This document shows positions 27,613 through 36,271 of a stretch of 64,000 nucleotides of DNA, in pieces. The DNA lies in NCBI RefSeq assembly GCF_017355915.2, contig NZ_JAFEUV020000008.1, forward strand, positions 62,001-126,000, in the 5' to 3' direction. Source of the DNA: Telluribacter roseus (GTDB lineage: Bacteria > Bacteroidota > Bacteroidia > Cytophagales > Spirosomataceae). The stretch's first letter is position 1; each line of letters starts with the position of its first letter. Under the pieces are notes generated by a model. It was given only the letters and a program-made list of their open reading frames with translations, did no database searches and was not told the DNA's origin. The translations under genes and the position numbers were made by a program.

Positions 27613-28242
27613 ATGTCCAGTATTGTCTTTATATTCCTGCTGGTCTTTGGAGCCTTCGGCTGGTATCTCTACAAAGCACTCCGTCTTACCCGTAACACAG
27701 TAGGCGAGAATTCGCCCCTTTACGTACAGCGTACCTACCATGTATCGGCCTGGGGGTACTTTACCAGCCTTAATAGGGTTGTGAGTTACATGTTTTATCC
27801 GGTAGGTCCTATATTGCTTATCCTGCTGCTCCGGGCAAATTGGTCAGGCCTGACAGGATCACCTTTGTACCTTGTAGGGCTAGTAGTAATTATTGCCGGT
27901 TTAGTATGGATGAGTCTGATGAGCTACCGGTTGCTACTCCTGGATCTTAATCATTGGAAGTACACGCGAGATAAGACACTGCTATTTGATCCCGCTGATT
28001 ATAGCCTCACTGTGCAAACTCCTGATCGCACTATTTCTATCAGGCAAGAAGATATTGCCGCCATCGAGTACTATTATAGTGATATTCGCTTTTTTGGAAG
28101 CCATTTCTACTACCGGCTGAAACTGATGAACGACGATGAAGTAGTCTTGACTAGTAGTTCGAAGGGATTATGGGCTCTGTCTGAGTACTTTAAGAATGTT
28201 CCGCTCCATAGTCACCGGCAGAACTACCCAATTATCCAATAG
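27613..28242 (+). CDS. Membrane protein of unknown function (paralogue B)
   Basis: A 209-aa protein with the same layout as its upstream neighbour: helices at about 3-20, 55-75 and 85-108, then a soluble domain with NHWKYTRDKTLLFDP, ISIRQEDIAAIE and NDDEVVLTS that aligns to paralogue A block by block. The helix sequences have diverged more than the soluble part. The gap to paralogue A is 12 bp. Function unknown; the pair may form a heteromer. Confidence 0.7.
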   Translation: MSSIVFIFLLVFGAFGWYLYKALRLTRNTVGENSPLYVQRTYHVSAWGYFTSLNRVVSYMFYPVGPILLILLLRANWSGLTGSPLYLVGLVVIIAGLVWMSLMSYRLLLLDLNHWKYTRDKTLLFDPADYSLTVQTPDRTISIRQEDIAAIEYYYSDIRFFGSHFYYRLKLMNDDEVVLTSSSKGLWALSEYFKNVPLHSHRQNYPIIQ

Positions 28243-28308
28243 TCTCGCTTTTTCTCCAAATTTTACCGAACTTTGCGGCCCCGTTCGACGTTCAAAGTCA
28301 ACGACTTC

Positions 28309-28360
28309 AAGATCAAGGCGTACCTCCTGTGTCTTGATTTTATTATAATTCTTGATCAAG
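28309..28360 (+). promoter_or_regulatory. Possible structured leader of rimO
   Basis: AAGATCAAG (28309-28317) can pair with CTTGATTTT (28333-28341, one G-U) or, through GATCAAG, with CTTGATC in the palindrome CTTGATCAAG at 28351-28360, which ends 4 nt before the rimO start codon. The two pairings exclude each other. A GAACTTTG at 28268-28275 could be an imperfect -7 box. Confidence 0.35.
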
Positions 28361-28364
28361 TAGA

Positions 28365-29681
28365 ATGAAAACTAAAGGAACCCGTACCAATAAGGTCAAT
28401 ATAGTAACGCTGGGCTGCTCCAAAAACCTGGTAGACTCCGAAGTACTTTACACCCAACTCAAAGGCAATGGCTACGACGTAGTCCACGAGTCAAAGAAGG
28501 ATAACGCCGAGATTGTGGTTATCAATACCTGCGGATTTATTGACGGTGCCAAAGAAGAATCCATCGAAACCATCCTGCGCTACGCCGATGCCAAAGACAG
28601 AGGGGTGGTAGATAAAGTGTACGTGACGGGCTGTCTGTCGCACCGCTACAAGGATGAACTAGCCGTAGAAATCCCTACCGTAGACGCCTGGTTTGGTACC
28701 AACGAACTACCCCGTCTGCTCAAGACCCTCAAGGCAGATTATAAGCACGAGCTGGTAGGGGAGCGTCTGCTCACTACGCCGGCGCACTATGCTTATCTGA
28801 AGATCGCCGAAGGCTGCGACCGTCCGTGTAGCTTCTGTGCTATTCCGTTGATGCGGGGCGGGCACATATCTCGCCCTATCGATGAGTTAGTAGGCGAGGC
28901 TCGTTCGCTGGCAAAGCGCGGGATGAAGGAGCTGATTCTGATCGCGCAGGACCTGACCTACTACGGATTGGATATTTATAAGAAACGTAACCTGGCAGAT
29001 CTGATGAACCAGCTGGCCGACGTAGAAGGCATCGACTGGATCCGTCTGCAGTACGCGTACCCATCGGGCTTCCCGCTGGATGTACTAGATGTCATGCGTG
29101 AGCGCTCCAATATCTGCAAGTACCTCGACATGCCTCTCCAGACCGGCTCTACCGAGATGCTGAAGGCCATGCGCCGCGGCATTACCCGTGAGAAGACCGA
29201 AGCCTTGATTGAGACGATCCGTGAGCGGGTACCTAGCATAGCCCTGCGTACAACCCTGATCGTCGGCCACCCGGGTGAGACGGAAGAGCTGTTTGAGGAG
29301 ACCTACCAGTTCGTTGAGAAGATGCGCTTCGAGCGTCTGGGCGTATTCCAGTACTCACACGAAGAGAATACTCACTCTCACACGATGGTGGACGATGTAC
29401 CGGCTGAGGTAAAGCAGGAGCGTGCTGATGCCATTATGGAGCTGCAGCAGAGCATATCGTGGGAGCTGAATCAGGAAAAAATAGGCAAGGAATACAAAGT
29501 ACTCTTCGACCGGAAAGAAGGCGGCTACTTCATCGGCCGTACAGAGTCGGATTCGCCGGAGGTAGATAACGAGGTACTACTGCCGGCCGCCAGCAACTAC
29601 GTGAGGCTGGGCGACTTCACCAAAGTACGTATCACCGAAGCGGAAGAATTTGACCTATATGCCGAATTAGTGACGGAATGA
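28365..29681 (+). CDS. rimO: Ribosomal protein S12 methylthiotransferase RimO
   Basis: Radical SAM enzyme that methylthiolates the beta-carbon of an Asp in ribosomal protein S12. The 438-aa product has the N-terminal UPF0004 domain with its three cluster cysteines (18, 56, 90), the radical SAM motif CDRPCSFC (151, 155, 158) and a C-terminal TRAM domain (about 370-435). GCSKNLVDSE and the PLMRGGHISRP segment are typical of RimO rather than MiaB. It stands between the membrane-protein pair and the DUF4293 gene. Confidence 0.95.
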   Translation: MKTKGTRTNKVNIVTLGCSKNLVDSEVLYTQLKGNGYDVVHESKKDNAEIVVINTCGFIDGAKEESIETILRYADAKDRGVVDKVYVTGCLSHRYKDELAVEIPTVDAWFGTNELPRLLKTLKADYKHELVGERLLTTPAHYAYLKIAEGCDRPCSFCAIPLMRGGHISRPIDELVGEARSLAKRGMKELILIAQDLTYYGLDIYKKRNLADLMNQLADVEGIDWIRLQYAYPSGFPLDVLDVMRERSNICKYLDMPLQTGSTEMLKAMRRGITREKTEALIETIRERVPSIALRTTLIVGHPGETEELFEETYQFVEKMRFERLGVFQYSHEENTHSHTMVDDVPAEVKQERADAIMELQQSISWELNQEKIGKEYKVLFDRKEGGYFIGRTESDSPEVDNEVLLPAASNYVRLGDFTKVRITEAEEFDLYAELVTE

Positions 29682-29682
29682 T

Positions 29683-29712
29683 TTTGCATTATTCCATTAC
29701 TCCCTATTTTTG
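29683..29712 (+). promoter_or_regulatory. Promoter of the DUF4293 gene
   Basis: TTTG at 29683-29686, 18-nt spacer, TATTTTTG at 29705-29712. The -33 box starts 2 nt after the rimO stop codon. Confidence 0.65.
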
Positions 29713-29781
29713 CAGGCCAGTTTATAGTCTAGGCTATACTGATTTGTGGAATAACATATTTTAAAATTACTACTAACAGTA

Positions 29782-30258
29782 ATGTTACAACGTATTCAAA
29801 CCTTATTTTTAGCTATAGTAGCCATCGGAATGGGCGTATTCCTGGCGCTGCCCCTGTGGCAGAAAACCGCCGCAGATGGAGTACAGACTGCTTCATTGAC
29901 AGTAATGCGCCTGAGCCATCAGGTAAATGCCGTACAGAGCCAGGAAGATTCAGTGATTTATCTGGCTATACTAGCCGTGATCGTAGCTGGTGTAGCTATT
30001 TTTGCCATCACTAGATACCGCAACCGGTTGCTGCAGTCGGCGCTGTGCGCGGCCAATTCTATATTGATGACCGTGCTGCTGGCCGGTACCATTTACCAGA
30101 CGTACTACAAGGGAGCAAAGTTTTTTGAGCCGGAGTCTCCCGGCGACTATCTGCCCGGTTTTTATGGCCTCATTGTGGCTATGCTGGCCAATGTAATGGC
30201 CAACCGCTTCATCCGTCGTGATGAGCGGATCGTGAAGGAGTCAAACCGTATGCGTTGA
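29782..30258 (+). CDS. DUF4293 family membrane protein
   Basis: A 158-aa protein with the start MLQRIQTLFLAIVAI typical of DUF4293, a Bacteroidota family of unknown function. It has four membrane helices at about 6-25, 52-72, 78-100 and 115-137. It has its own promoter and ends at a terminator shared with kdsD. Confidence 0.88.
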   Translation: MLQRIQTLFLAIVAIGMGVFLALPLWQKTAADGVQTASLTVMRLSHQVNAVQSQEDSVIYLAILAVIVAGVAIFAITRYRNRLLQSALCAANSILMTVLLAGTIYQTYYKGAKFFEPESPGDYLPGFYGLIVAMLANVMANRFIRRDERIVKESNRMR

Positions 30259-30263
30259 TAAAG

Positions 30264-30297
30264 AGAGAGGGATTGGTGCTTATACCAATCCCTCTTT
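30264..30297. terminator. Bidirectional terminator overlapping the kdsD stop codon
   Basis: A 14-bp stem (left arm 30264-30277, right arm 30284-30297, one G-U) around a 6-nt loop. The right arm and the stop codon belong to the end of kdsD on the minus strand, and the left arm begins 6 nt after the DUF4293 stop codon. Confidence 0.75.
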
Positions 30298-31254
30298 TAG
30301 TAGATCATGTAAGTGAACAAATCCCTTCACCTTACCTTCATCGGCTACAATCAGTTGGGTAATACTCTTTGACTGCATGATCTGCAGAGCATTGACGGCG
30401 TACTCGTCCGAGGCTATACAGATAGGCGAAGGAGTCATAATATCACGAGCTGTAAGGGACAGAATGTGCGTAGTATCGTACTGGTTGAGCATACGACGCA
30501 GGTCACCATCCGTAACGATTCCTGCCAATTGCTGGCCAGAATCAACCACGGCGGTAGCGCCCAGCCTTTTGGAAGTAATTTCCAGGATTACCTCTTTGAC
30601 CGTAGCCGAATCGTATACTACAGGCAGTAAGTTGCCAGGGTATATATCACACACTTTCAGATAGAGCTTTTTGCCGAGTGCACCTCCCGGATGGTACTTC
30701 GCAAAATCCTGGCGGGTAAAGCCGCGGGCTTCCAGCAGACAGATGGCGAGAGCATCACCCAGTGCCAGAGCTACGGTAGTGCTGGTAGTAGGAGCCAGGT
30801 CCAGCGGGTCGGCTTCGCTGGGAGCATAGGCGTGCAGTACATAATGAGCATTACGGCCCAGGTAGGAGTCGCGGTTGCTGACCATCGCAATCAGCGTTAC
30901 GTTAGTGCGCTTAAGTAAAGGAACCAGTACTTTTATTTCGGCCGTATCGCCGCTTTTAGAAATAGCAATGACTACGTCGTCCGACTGGATCATCCCCAGA
31001 TCACCGTGAATGGCATCGGCGGCGTGCATAAATAGGGCAGGTGTACCGGTAGAGTTAAGTGTAGCCACGATCTTTTGACCGATCAGAGCACTTTTACCAA
31101 CACCCGTTATGACAACCCGGCCTCCCGAGTGGAGGATGGTTTCCACACAACTCTCAAAAGAATCATCGATACGGTCCACCAGATGCCGCACAGCATCCGC
31201 TTCCTGCTGTAAGACATCTTTTGCTATGGACTGAATATTTTTTACTAATTTCAA
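30280..31254 (-). CDS. kdsD: D-arabinose 5-phosphate isomerase (KpsF/GutQ family)
   Basis: Interconverts ribulose 5-phosphate and arabinose 5-phosphate, the first step to Kdo for lipopolysaccharide. It has an N-terminal SIS domain (VVITGVGKSALIGQK, AMVSNRDS, the DPLDLAPTTST segment) and two C-terminal CBS domains with a GIVTDGDLRR motif. I propose the TTG at 31254 as start, giving 324 aa, the usual family length. The only in-frame ATG is at 31383, upstream of a -7 box and inside divergent recQ, and it would add 43 residues unlike the family. Confidence 0.88.
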   Translation of the reverse strand: MKLVKNIQSIAKDVLQQEADAVRHLVDRIDDSFESCVETILHSGGRVVITGVGKSALIGQKIVATLNSTGTPALFMHAADAIHGDLGMIQSDDVVIAISKSGDTAEIKVLVPLLKRTNVTLIAMVSNRDSYLGRNAHYVLHAYAPSEADPLDLAPTTSTTVALALGDALAICLLEARGFTRQDFAKYHPGGALGKKLYLKVCDIYPGNLLPVVYDSATVKEVILEITSKRLGATAVVDSGQQLAGIVTDGDLRRMLNQYDTTHILSLTARDIMTPSPICIASDEYAVNALQIMQSKSITQLIVADEGKVKGFVHLHDLLKEGLV

Positions 31255-31291
31255 ATTTGAATTACTGTTAGAGAATTGACTAATTTTAGTA

Positions 31292-31322
31292 TTGATTTTA
31301 CAAGCAAAGATAGAGAACTTTG
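31292..31322 (+). promoter_or_regulatory. Promoter of recQ
   Basis: TTG at 31292-31294, 20-nt spacer, GAACTTTG at 31315-31322 (first base off consensus), 24 nt before the recQ ATG. Confidence 0.5.
31305..31312 (-). promoter_or_regulatory. -7 box of kdsD
   Basis: TATCTTTG on the minus strand, 50 nt before the proposed TTG start. It lies between the -33 and -7 boxes of recQ, so the two promoters overlap face to face. Confidence 0.5.
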
Positions 31323-31346
31323 GAATAACCCATTTGTTGACAGAGC

Positions 31347-33563
31347 ATGATACAGCAGGTTGATAAAGTCGTTTTAGACACATTGAAGGAAAGACTTAAG
31401 GAAATCTTTGGTTACAGCCAGTTCCGGGGCGACCAAGAGATTATTATCCAGAATATACTCGCCGGAAAGAACACCTTCGTAATTATGCCTACCGGGGCTG
31501 GTAAGTCGCTGTGCTATCAGCTACCTGCCATTGTGAGTGATGGAATGGCCATAGTAATCTCTCCCCTGATCGCCCTGATGAAAAACCAGGTAGATCAGAT
31601 GAATGCCTTCGGTATCAATGCGCAGTTTCTGAATTCAACCCTGACCAAGGCTGAAATCAACAAAGTAAAGAAAGATGCCCTGGATGGTTCGCTCAAGTTG
31701 CTCTATATCGCTCCCGAATCTCTGACCAAAGAAGAGAATCTGGACTTCCTGCAAAAGACCAAAATCTCGTTTGTAGCCATCGATGAGGCACACTGTATCT
31801 CGGAGTGGGGACATGACTTCCGCCCTGAGTACCGCCGTATCCATGGTATCATTGATAATATAGGTAATCTCCCCATCATTGCTCTGACGGCTACCGCTAC
31901 CCCCAAGGTACAGCAGGATATCCGTAAGAACCTGCAGATGGAGGAAGCCGAAACTTTCAAGTCGTCCTTTAACCGGAAAAACCTGTACTACGAAATCCGG
32001 TCCAAGAAAGAGGCTAAGAAGCAGCTCATCAAGTACATCCGCAACAACAAGGGCAAGTCAGGGATCGTGTACTGCCTCAGCCGTAAGACTGTGGAAGAGG
32101 TCGCTGAGTTCCTGAGCGTAAATGATGTACGGGCGCTGCCTTACCACGCGGGTCTGGACAGCAACACCCGTATGGCCAATCAGGATGCTTTCCTGAATGA
32201 GGAGGCAGACGTTATTGTTGCGACCATTGCCTTCGGAATGGGTATTGATAAGCCGGATGTACGGTTTGTGATCCATTACGATGCTCCCAAGTCGCTGGAA
32301 GGCTACTACCAGGAGACCGGTCGGGCCGGACGCGATGGACTGGAAGGTAACTGTATCATGTTTTACAGCTTTGAGGATATTCAGAAGCTGGAGAAATTCA
32401 ACAAGGATAAGTCAGTAACGGAGCGTGATAACGCCCGCCACCTGCTCAACGAGATGGTGGCCTACGCCAACCTGGGGGTATGTCGTCGTCGCCAGCTGCT
32501 GAGCTACTTCGGTGAGTACCTGGATAAAGACTGCGGTTTCTGTGATAACTGCGTGAAGCCAACCGAACGGATGAAGGTACAGGATGAGGTAATCCTGGTG
32601 CTGAAGGCTACCCAGTTCACAGGCCAGCGCTTCGACGCCGAACATATAGCCGACCTCGTAACCGCTACCGAAAACCAGTACGTACGCAGTTATGAGCATG
32701 ATAAGCTGGAAGATATCTACGGTAAAGGTACCGAGCTTAATGAGTCCCATGAGTTCTGGGTATCGCTGCTTCGCCAATTGGTTATTTACGGATTCCTGGA
32801 GAAGGACGTCGAAAACTACGGTGTACTGAAGCTGTCCGAAAAAGGTGCTAACTACATCAACGATCCGTATCCGGTTACGATCAGCAAAGATCATAACTAC
32901 GAGGAGGAAGACGAGAAGGTAGAGGAGGAGGATAAGGAAGTAGCAGTAGGTAGTGGCAGTGCCCACGCTTATGACGAGGCTCTGCTGGGGATGCTGAAAG
33001 CCCTCCGGAAGAAAGTAGCCAAAGAAAAGAACCTGCCTCCGTACGTGATCTTCCAGGATCCTTCGCTGGAAGAGATGGCTACTACCTACCCGACTACGCA
33101 GCAGGAGATGGCCCAGATCAATGGGGTCGGGATGGGTAAGGTACAGAAGTTTGGCCGCCAGTTTATCGAGCTGATCAGCCGCTACGTGGAGGAGAACGAC
33201 ATCGAAACCGCTAAGGATGTCGTCATTAAGTCAACCGTTAATAAGTCAAAGGTCAAGATCTATATTATCCAGCAGGTAGACCGTAAGGTGGATCTGGAGG
33301 AGATTGCTGAGGCCAAAGACTTGTCCATGGAGGACTTGATCGAGGAAATTGAGCATATCTGCTACTCAGGTACCAAGCTAAACCTGGACTACTACGTCAA
33401 CCAGATCATGGATCGGGAGCGTCAGCAGGATATATACGATTACTTTATGAATGCCGAGACGGACAATATAGCCGTTGCCCTGAAGGAGTTTGCGGGAGAT
33501 GATGTAAGTGAAGAAGAGTTACGCCTGATGCGTATCAAATTCCTGTCAGAACTAGCTAACTAA
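31347..33563 (+). CDS. recQ: ATP-dependent DNA helicase RecQ
   Basis: 3'-5' helicase acting in recombination and fork repair. The 738-aa product has Walker A TGAGKS at 49-54, DEAH at 146-149, QETGRAGRDG (motif VI), a Cys-rich zinc subdomain (CRRRQLLSYFGE, CGFCDNC), a winged helix and an HRDC domain (about 545-620). An acidic linker (EEEDEKVEEEDKE) precedes the HRDC domain. About 100 residues follow HRDC with helix-turn-helix character (VDLEEIAEAKDLSMEDLI), as in longer Bacteroidota RecQ proteins. It is divergent from kdsD. Confidence 0.95.
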   Translation: MIQQVDKVVLDTLKERLKEIFGYSQFRGDQEIIIQNILAGKNTFVIMPTGAGKSLCYQLPAIVSDGMAIVISPLIALMKNQVDQMNAFGINAQFLNSTLTKAEINKVKKDALDGSLKLLYIAPESLTKEENLDFLQKTKISFVAIDEAHCISEWGHDFRPEYRRIHGIIDNIGNLPIIALTATATPKVQQDIRKNLQMEEAETFKSSFNRKNLYYEIRSKKEAKKQLIKYIRNNKGKSGIVYCLSRKTVEEVAEFLSVNDVRALPYHAGLDSNTRMANQDAFLNEEADVIVATIAFGMGIDKPDVRFVIHYDAPKSLEGYYQETGRAGRDGLEGNCIMFYSFEDIQKLEKFNKDKSVTERDNARHLLNEMVAYANLGVCRRRQLLSYFGEYLDKDCGFCDNCVKPTERMKVQDEVILVLKATQFTGQRFDAEHIADLVTATENQYVRSYEHDKLEDIYGKGTELNESHEFWVSLLRQLVIYGFLEKDVENYGVLKLSEKGANYINDPYPVTISKDHNYEEEDEKVEEEDKEVAVGSGSAHAYDEALLGMLKALRKKVAKEKNLPPYVIFQDPSLEEMATTYPTTQQEMAQINGVGMGKVQKFGRQFIELISRYVEENDIETAKDVVIKSTVNKSKVKIYIIQQVDRKVDLEEIAEAKDLSMEDLIEEIEHICYSGTKLNLDYYVNQIMDRERQQDIYDYFMNAETDNIAVALKEFAGDDVSEEELRLMRIKFLSELAN

Positions 33564-33622
33564 TTCACACCTAATTGACAAGGCAGGGCGGTTGCTCTCC
33601 GGTTATTTATTCTAAACATAGC

Positions 33623-34912
33623 ATGAACATACTTATTCTGGGCTCTGGTGGTCGCGAACACGCCTTCGCATGGAAAATCTCTCAAAGCCCTCTTTGTGAT
33701 GAATTATTCGTTGCGCCTGGTAATGCAGGAACCGCTGAACTGGCTACTAATTTACCTGTTTCATATAATGACTTTGAGGCAGTAGCTGATGCCGTCCTTA
33801 AAAATAAAGTCGATCTGGTTATTATCGGTCCCGAAGAGCCATTAGTGGGAGGTATTGTAGATTTCTTCCGCAAGCGTCCAAAGCTGAAGCACGTCCGGCT
33901 GATCGGACCTGATAAGGCCGGAGCCCAGTTGGAAGGAAGCAAGGATTTTTCCAAAAGCTTCATGCAGAAGTACGGAGTACCTACCGCTGCTTCCCGTACC
34001 TTTACTTCCGAAACACTGGAAGAGGGCCTGGCCTACCTTGAGGCTCATGCTCTGCCTATCGTACTGAAGGCGGATGGACTGGCAGCCGGCAAAGGAGTAA
34101 TCATAGCCGAAACTCTGGCCGACGCACAGGCTGCCATGAAGGATATGCTGGTAGGTGGTAAGTTTGGCGAAGCCGGCAGCAAGGTAGTAGTAGAGCAGTT
34201 TCTGCGTGGGGTAGAGCTATCTGTGTTTGTACTCTGTGATGGCGAAAACTACAAGATACTGCCCGAGGCAAAAGATTATAAACGAATCGGAGAAAACGAT
34301 ACTGGACTCAATACCGGTGGGATGGGCGCTGTATCACCTGTTATCTTCGCAGATAGTAACTTCTTAAGAAAGGTAGAAGAGAAGGTGGTAAAACCCACCC
34401 TGGCCGGACTTAAGAGCGAAGGCATCAAGTACGTAGGCTTCATCTTCATCGGGCTCATGAACGTAAAGTCAGAGCCCTACGTTATTGAGTACAACGTCCG
34501 CATGGGCGATCCTGAGACCGAAGTGGTACTGCCACGTATCCAATCGGACCTGGTGACACTACTGGCGGCTACGGCTAAGGGTACTTTGCAGGATGTTGAA
34601 ATGAAAGTATCTCCGCAGGTGGCCGTAACAACAGTAGTAGTATCGGGTGGATATCCGGATGCCTATGAAAAAGGAAAGGTAATTGCAGAAACGCACCGTC
34701 TGGATGATGTAGTGGTGTTTCATGCAGGTACCACGTTCAACAATAATACCGAGGTCGTAACCAATGGAGGTAGAGTGCTGGCCCTGACGGGCATCGCTAA
34801 TTCCCTCGAAAACGCTGTGCATAAATCGCAGCGGGCTGCGCATACGGTGCAGTTTGAGGGGAAGTACTACCGGCACGACATCGGTCTTGATTTAATACGT
34901 TATAAAGATTGA
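33623..34912 (+). CDS. purD: Phosphoribosylamine-glycine ligase
   Basis: GAR synthetase, the second step of purine synthesis: joins phosphoribosylamine and glycine with ATP. The 429-aa product starts MNILILGSGGREHAFAWK and has the ATP-grasp core with LKADGLAAGKGV, the signature YNVRMGDPETEVVLPR and a C-terminal GARS domain. Start at ATG 33623; an upstream TTG at 33575 would add 16 residues unlike the family. It sits 59 bp after recQ and 12 bp before ricT, so it is probably cotranscribed with ricT. Confidence 0.96.
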   Translation: MNILILGSGGREHAFAWKISQSPLCDELFVAPGNAGTAELATNLPVSYNDFEAVADAVLKNKVDLVIIGPEEPLVGGIVDFFRKRPKLKHVRLIGPDKAGAQLEGSKDFSKSFMQKYGVPTAASRTFTSETLEEGLAYLEAHALPIVLKADGLAAGKGVIIAETLADAQAAMKDMLVGGKFGEAGSKVVVEQFLRGVELSVFVLCDGENYKILPEAKDYKRIGENDTGLNTGGMGAVSPVIFADSNFLRKVEEKVVKPTLAGLKSEGIKYVGFIFIGLMNVKSEPYVIEYNVRMGDPETEVVLPRIQSDLVTLLAATAKGTLQDVEMKVSPQVAVTTVVVSGGYPDAYEKGKVIAETHRLDDVVVFHAGTTFNNNTEVVTNGGRVLALTGIANSLENAVHKSQRAAHTVQFEGKYYRHDIGLDLIRYKD

Positions 34913-34924
34913 GGAAGTAGTATT

Positions 34925-36109
34925 ATGGGATGTATATCATGTACATCCGGAGGTTGCGGCACTAGCGGTGCCACAGTAGCCGGGTGTGGGAGTAACGGGA
35001 CCTGCGGAACAGGCGGGTGTAACAAGATGAATGTATTCGACTGGCTGAGCCACATGGAAGTACCCGTGGCCCAGCGGTTTGATGTATTGGAGGTGAAGTT
35101 TAAAGGAGGGCGGAAAGAATACTTTCGTAATGTAAATCAACTGGACCTTACCACCGGCGACTATGTAGTATGCGAGATGCCTTCGGGTCATCATATAGGT
35201 ATGATATCACTACAGGGCGAGCTGGTTCGGCTGCAGATGAAGCGTAAGAGCATTCTTCTGAATGACGATCTGAAGGTAATATACCGTGTAGCCAATGAGA
35301 AAGATCTCGAGAAGCATACGCAAGCCATAGCCCGCGATCTGCCTACCATGTACCGGACGCGCGAAATCATCCGTGAGCTTAAGCTGAATATGAAGCTGTC
35401 GGATGTAGAGTACCAGTCGGACAATACCAAGGCTACTTTTTACTACTCATCCGAAGAGCGGGTAGACTTCCGGGAGCTGATTAAGCTACTGGCGGCCGAG
35501 TTTAAGATTCGGGTCGAAATGCGCCAGATTAGTCTGCGCCAGGAGGCCAGCCGCCTGGGCGGAGTAGGTTCCTGTGGACGTGAGCTCTGCTGCTCGACCT
35601 GGCTTACTGACTTCAAGAGCATCTCTACCTCAGCGGCACGTTACCAGAACCTGTCACTGAATCCGGCGAAGCTGTCGGGCCAGTGCGGAAGGCTGAAATG
35701 TTGCCTGAACTACGAGCTGGAAACTTACATGGATGCCTTGCGGGATATTCCGAGCGTAGATGTACCTCTCAAGACTAAGAAAGGGAATGCCACGTTGCAG
35801 AAAACGGATATCTTCAAGAAGATCATGTGGTTTGGGTTTGATAAGGAGACCAACTGGTACTCCCTGCCCATCGGTAAGGTACTGGAGATAATAGAATTGA
35901 ACAAAAAAGGTATTATTCCGGAGTCTTTTGAAGTACTAACGCCTGAGCCGGAAAAGAAGCCAGAGAAAGGGCCTGCCTCACTCAATAGCGATCTGGAAAG
36001 CCTGGATCGTAAGTACAGTGAAGAGCAGAAGAAGAAAAAGAAAAAGAAAAGTCGGAGTGGCCGCAACAAGAGCAAGAATAAAGCGCCACAGCAGAATCCG
36101 AATAGCTAA
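34925..36109 (+). CDS. PSP1/RicT-type iron-sulfur regulatory protein
   Basis: A 394-aa protein of the PSP1 family, related to YaaT/RicT of Bacillus, which binds Fe-S clusters with RicA and RicF and influences RNA processing. The N-terminus is strikingly rich in Cys and Gly: six cysteines in the first 32 residues. The PSP1 core has VGSCGRELCCSTWL and SGQCGRLKCCLNYE, with paired cysteines. The C-terminal 60 residues are Lys-rich and disordered (EEQKKKKKKKSRSG). RicA and RicF partners are not visible. The name is by homology; its function in Bacteroidota is not settled. Confidence 0.86.
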   Translation: MGCISCTSGGCGTSGATVAGCGSNGTCGTGGCNKMNVFDWLSHMEVPVAQRFDVLEVKFKGGRKEYFRNVNQLDLTTGDYVVCEMPSGHHIGMISLQGELVRLQMKRKSILLNDDLKVIYRVANEKDLEKHTQAIARDLPTMYRTREIIRELKLNMKLSDVEYQSDNTKATFYYSSEERVDFRELIKLLAAEFKIRVEMRQISLRQEASRLGGVGSCGRELCCSTWLTDFKSISTSAARYQNLSLNPAKLSGQCGRLKCCLNYELETYMDALRDIPSVDVPLKTKKGNATLQKTDIFKKIMWFGFDKETNWYSLPIGKVLEIIELNKKGIIPESFEVLTPEPEKKPEKGPASLNSDLESLDRKYSEEQKKKKKKKSRSGRNKSKNKAPQQNPNS

Positions 36110-36114
36110 TATAG

Positions 36115-36142
36115 GTAAGGCTGTCTGAAAGGGCAGCCTTAC
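36115..36142 (+). terminator. Terminator of the purD-ricT unit
   Basis: A 9-bp stem GTAAGGCTG / CAGCCTTAC with a 10-nt loop and the T-rich tail TTGTTTCT. Confidence 0.75.
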
Positions 36143-36271
36143 TTGTTTCTCCTAAGTACGAATGGTCTTATAGCAGGGGAGAAAGCAGGATCAGGAATGA
36201 AAATTTAAGGTTGGTACTCGTTCCTGCTAACAAAATACAGATATTTACGCCTTATTTTTAGATTACACCGA

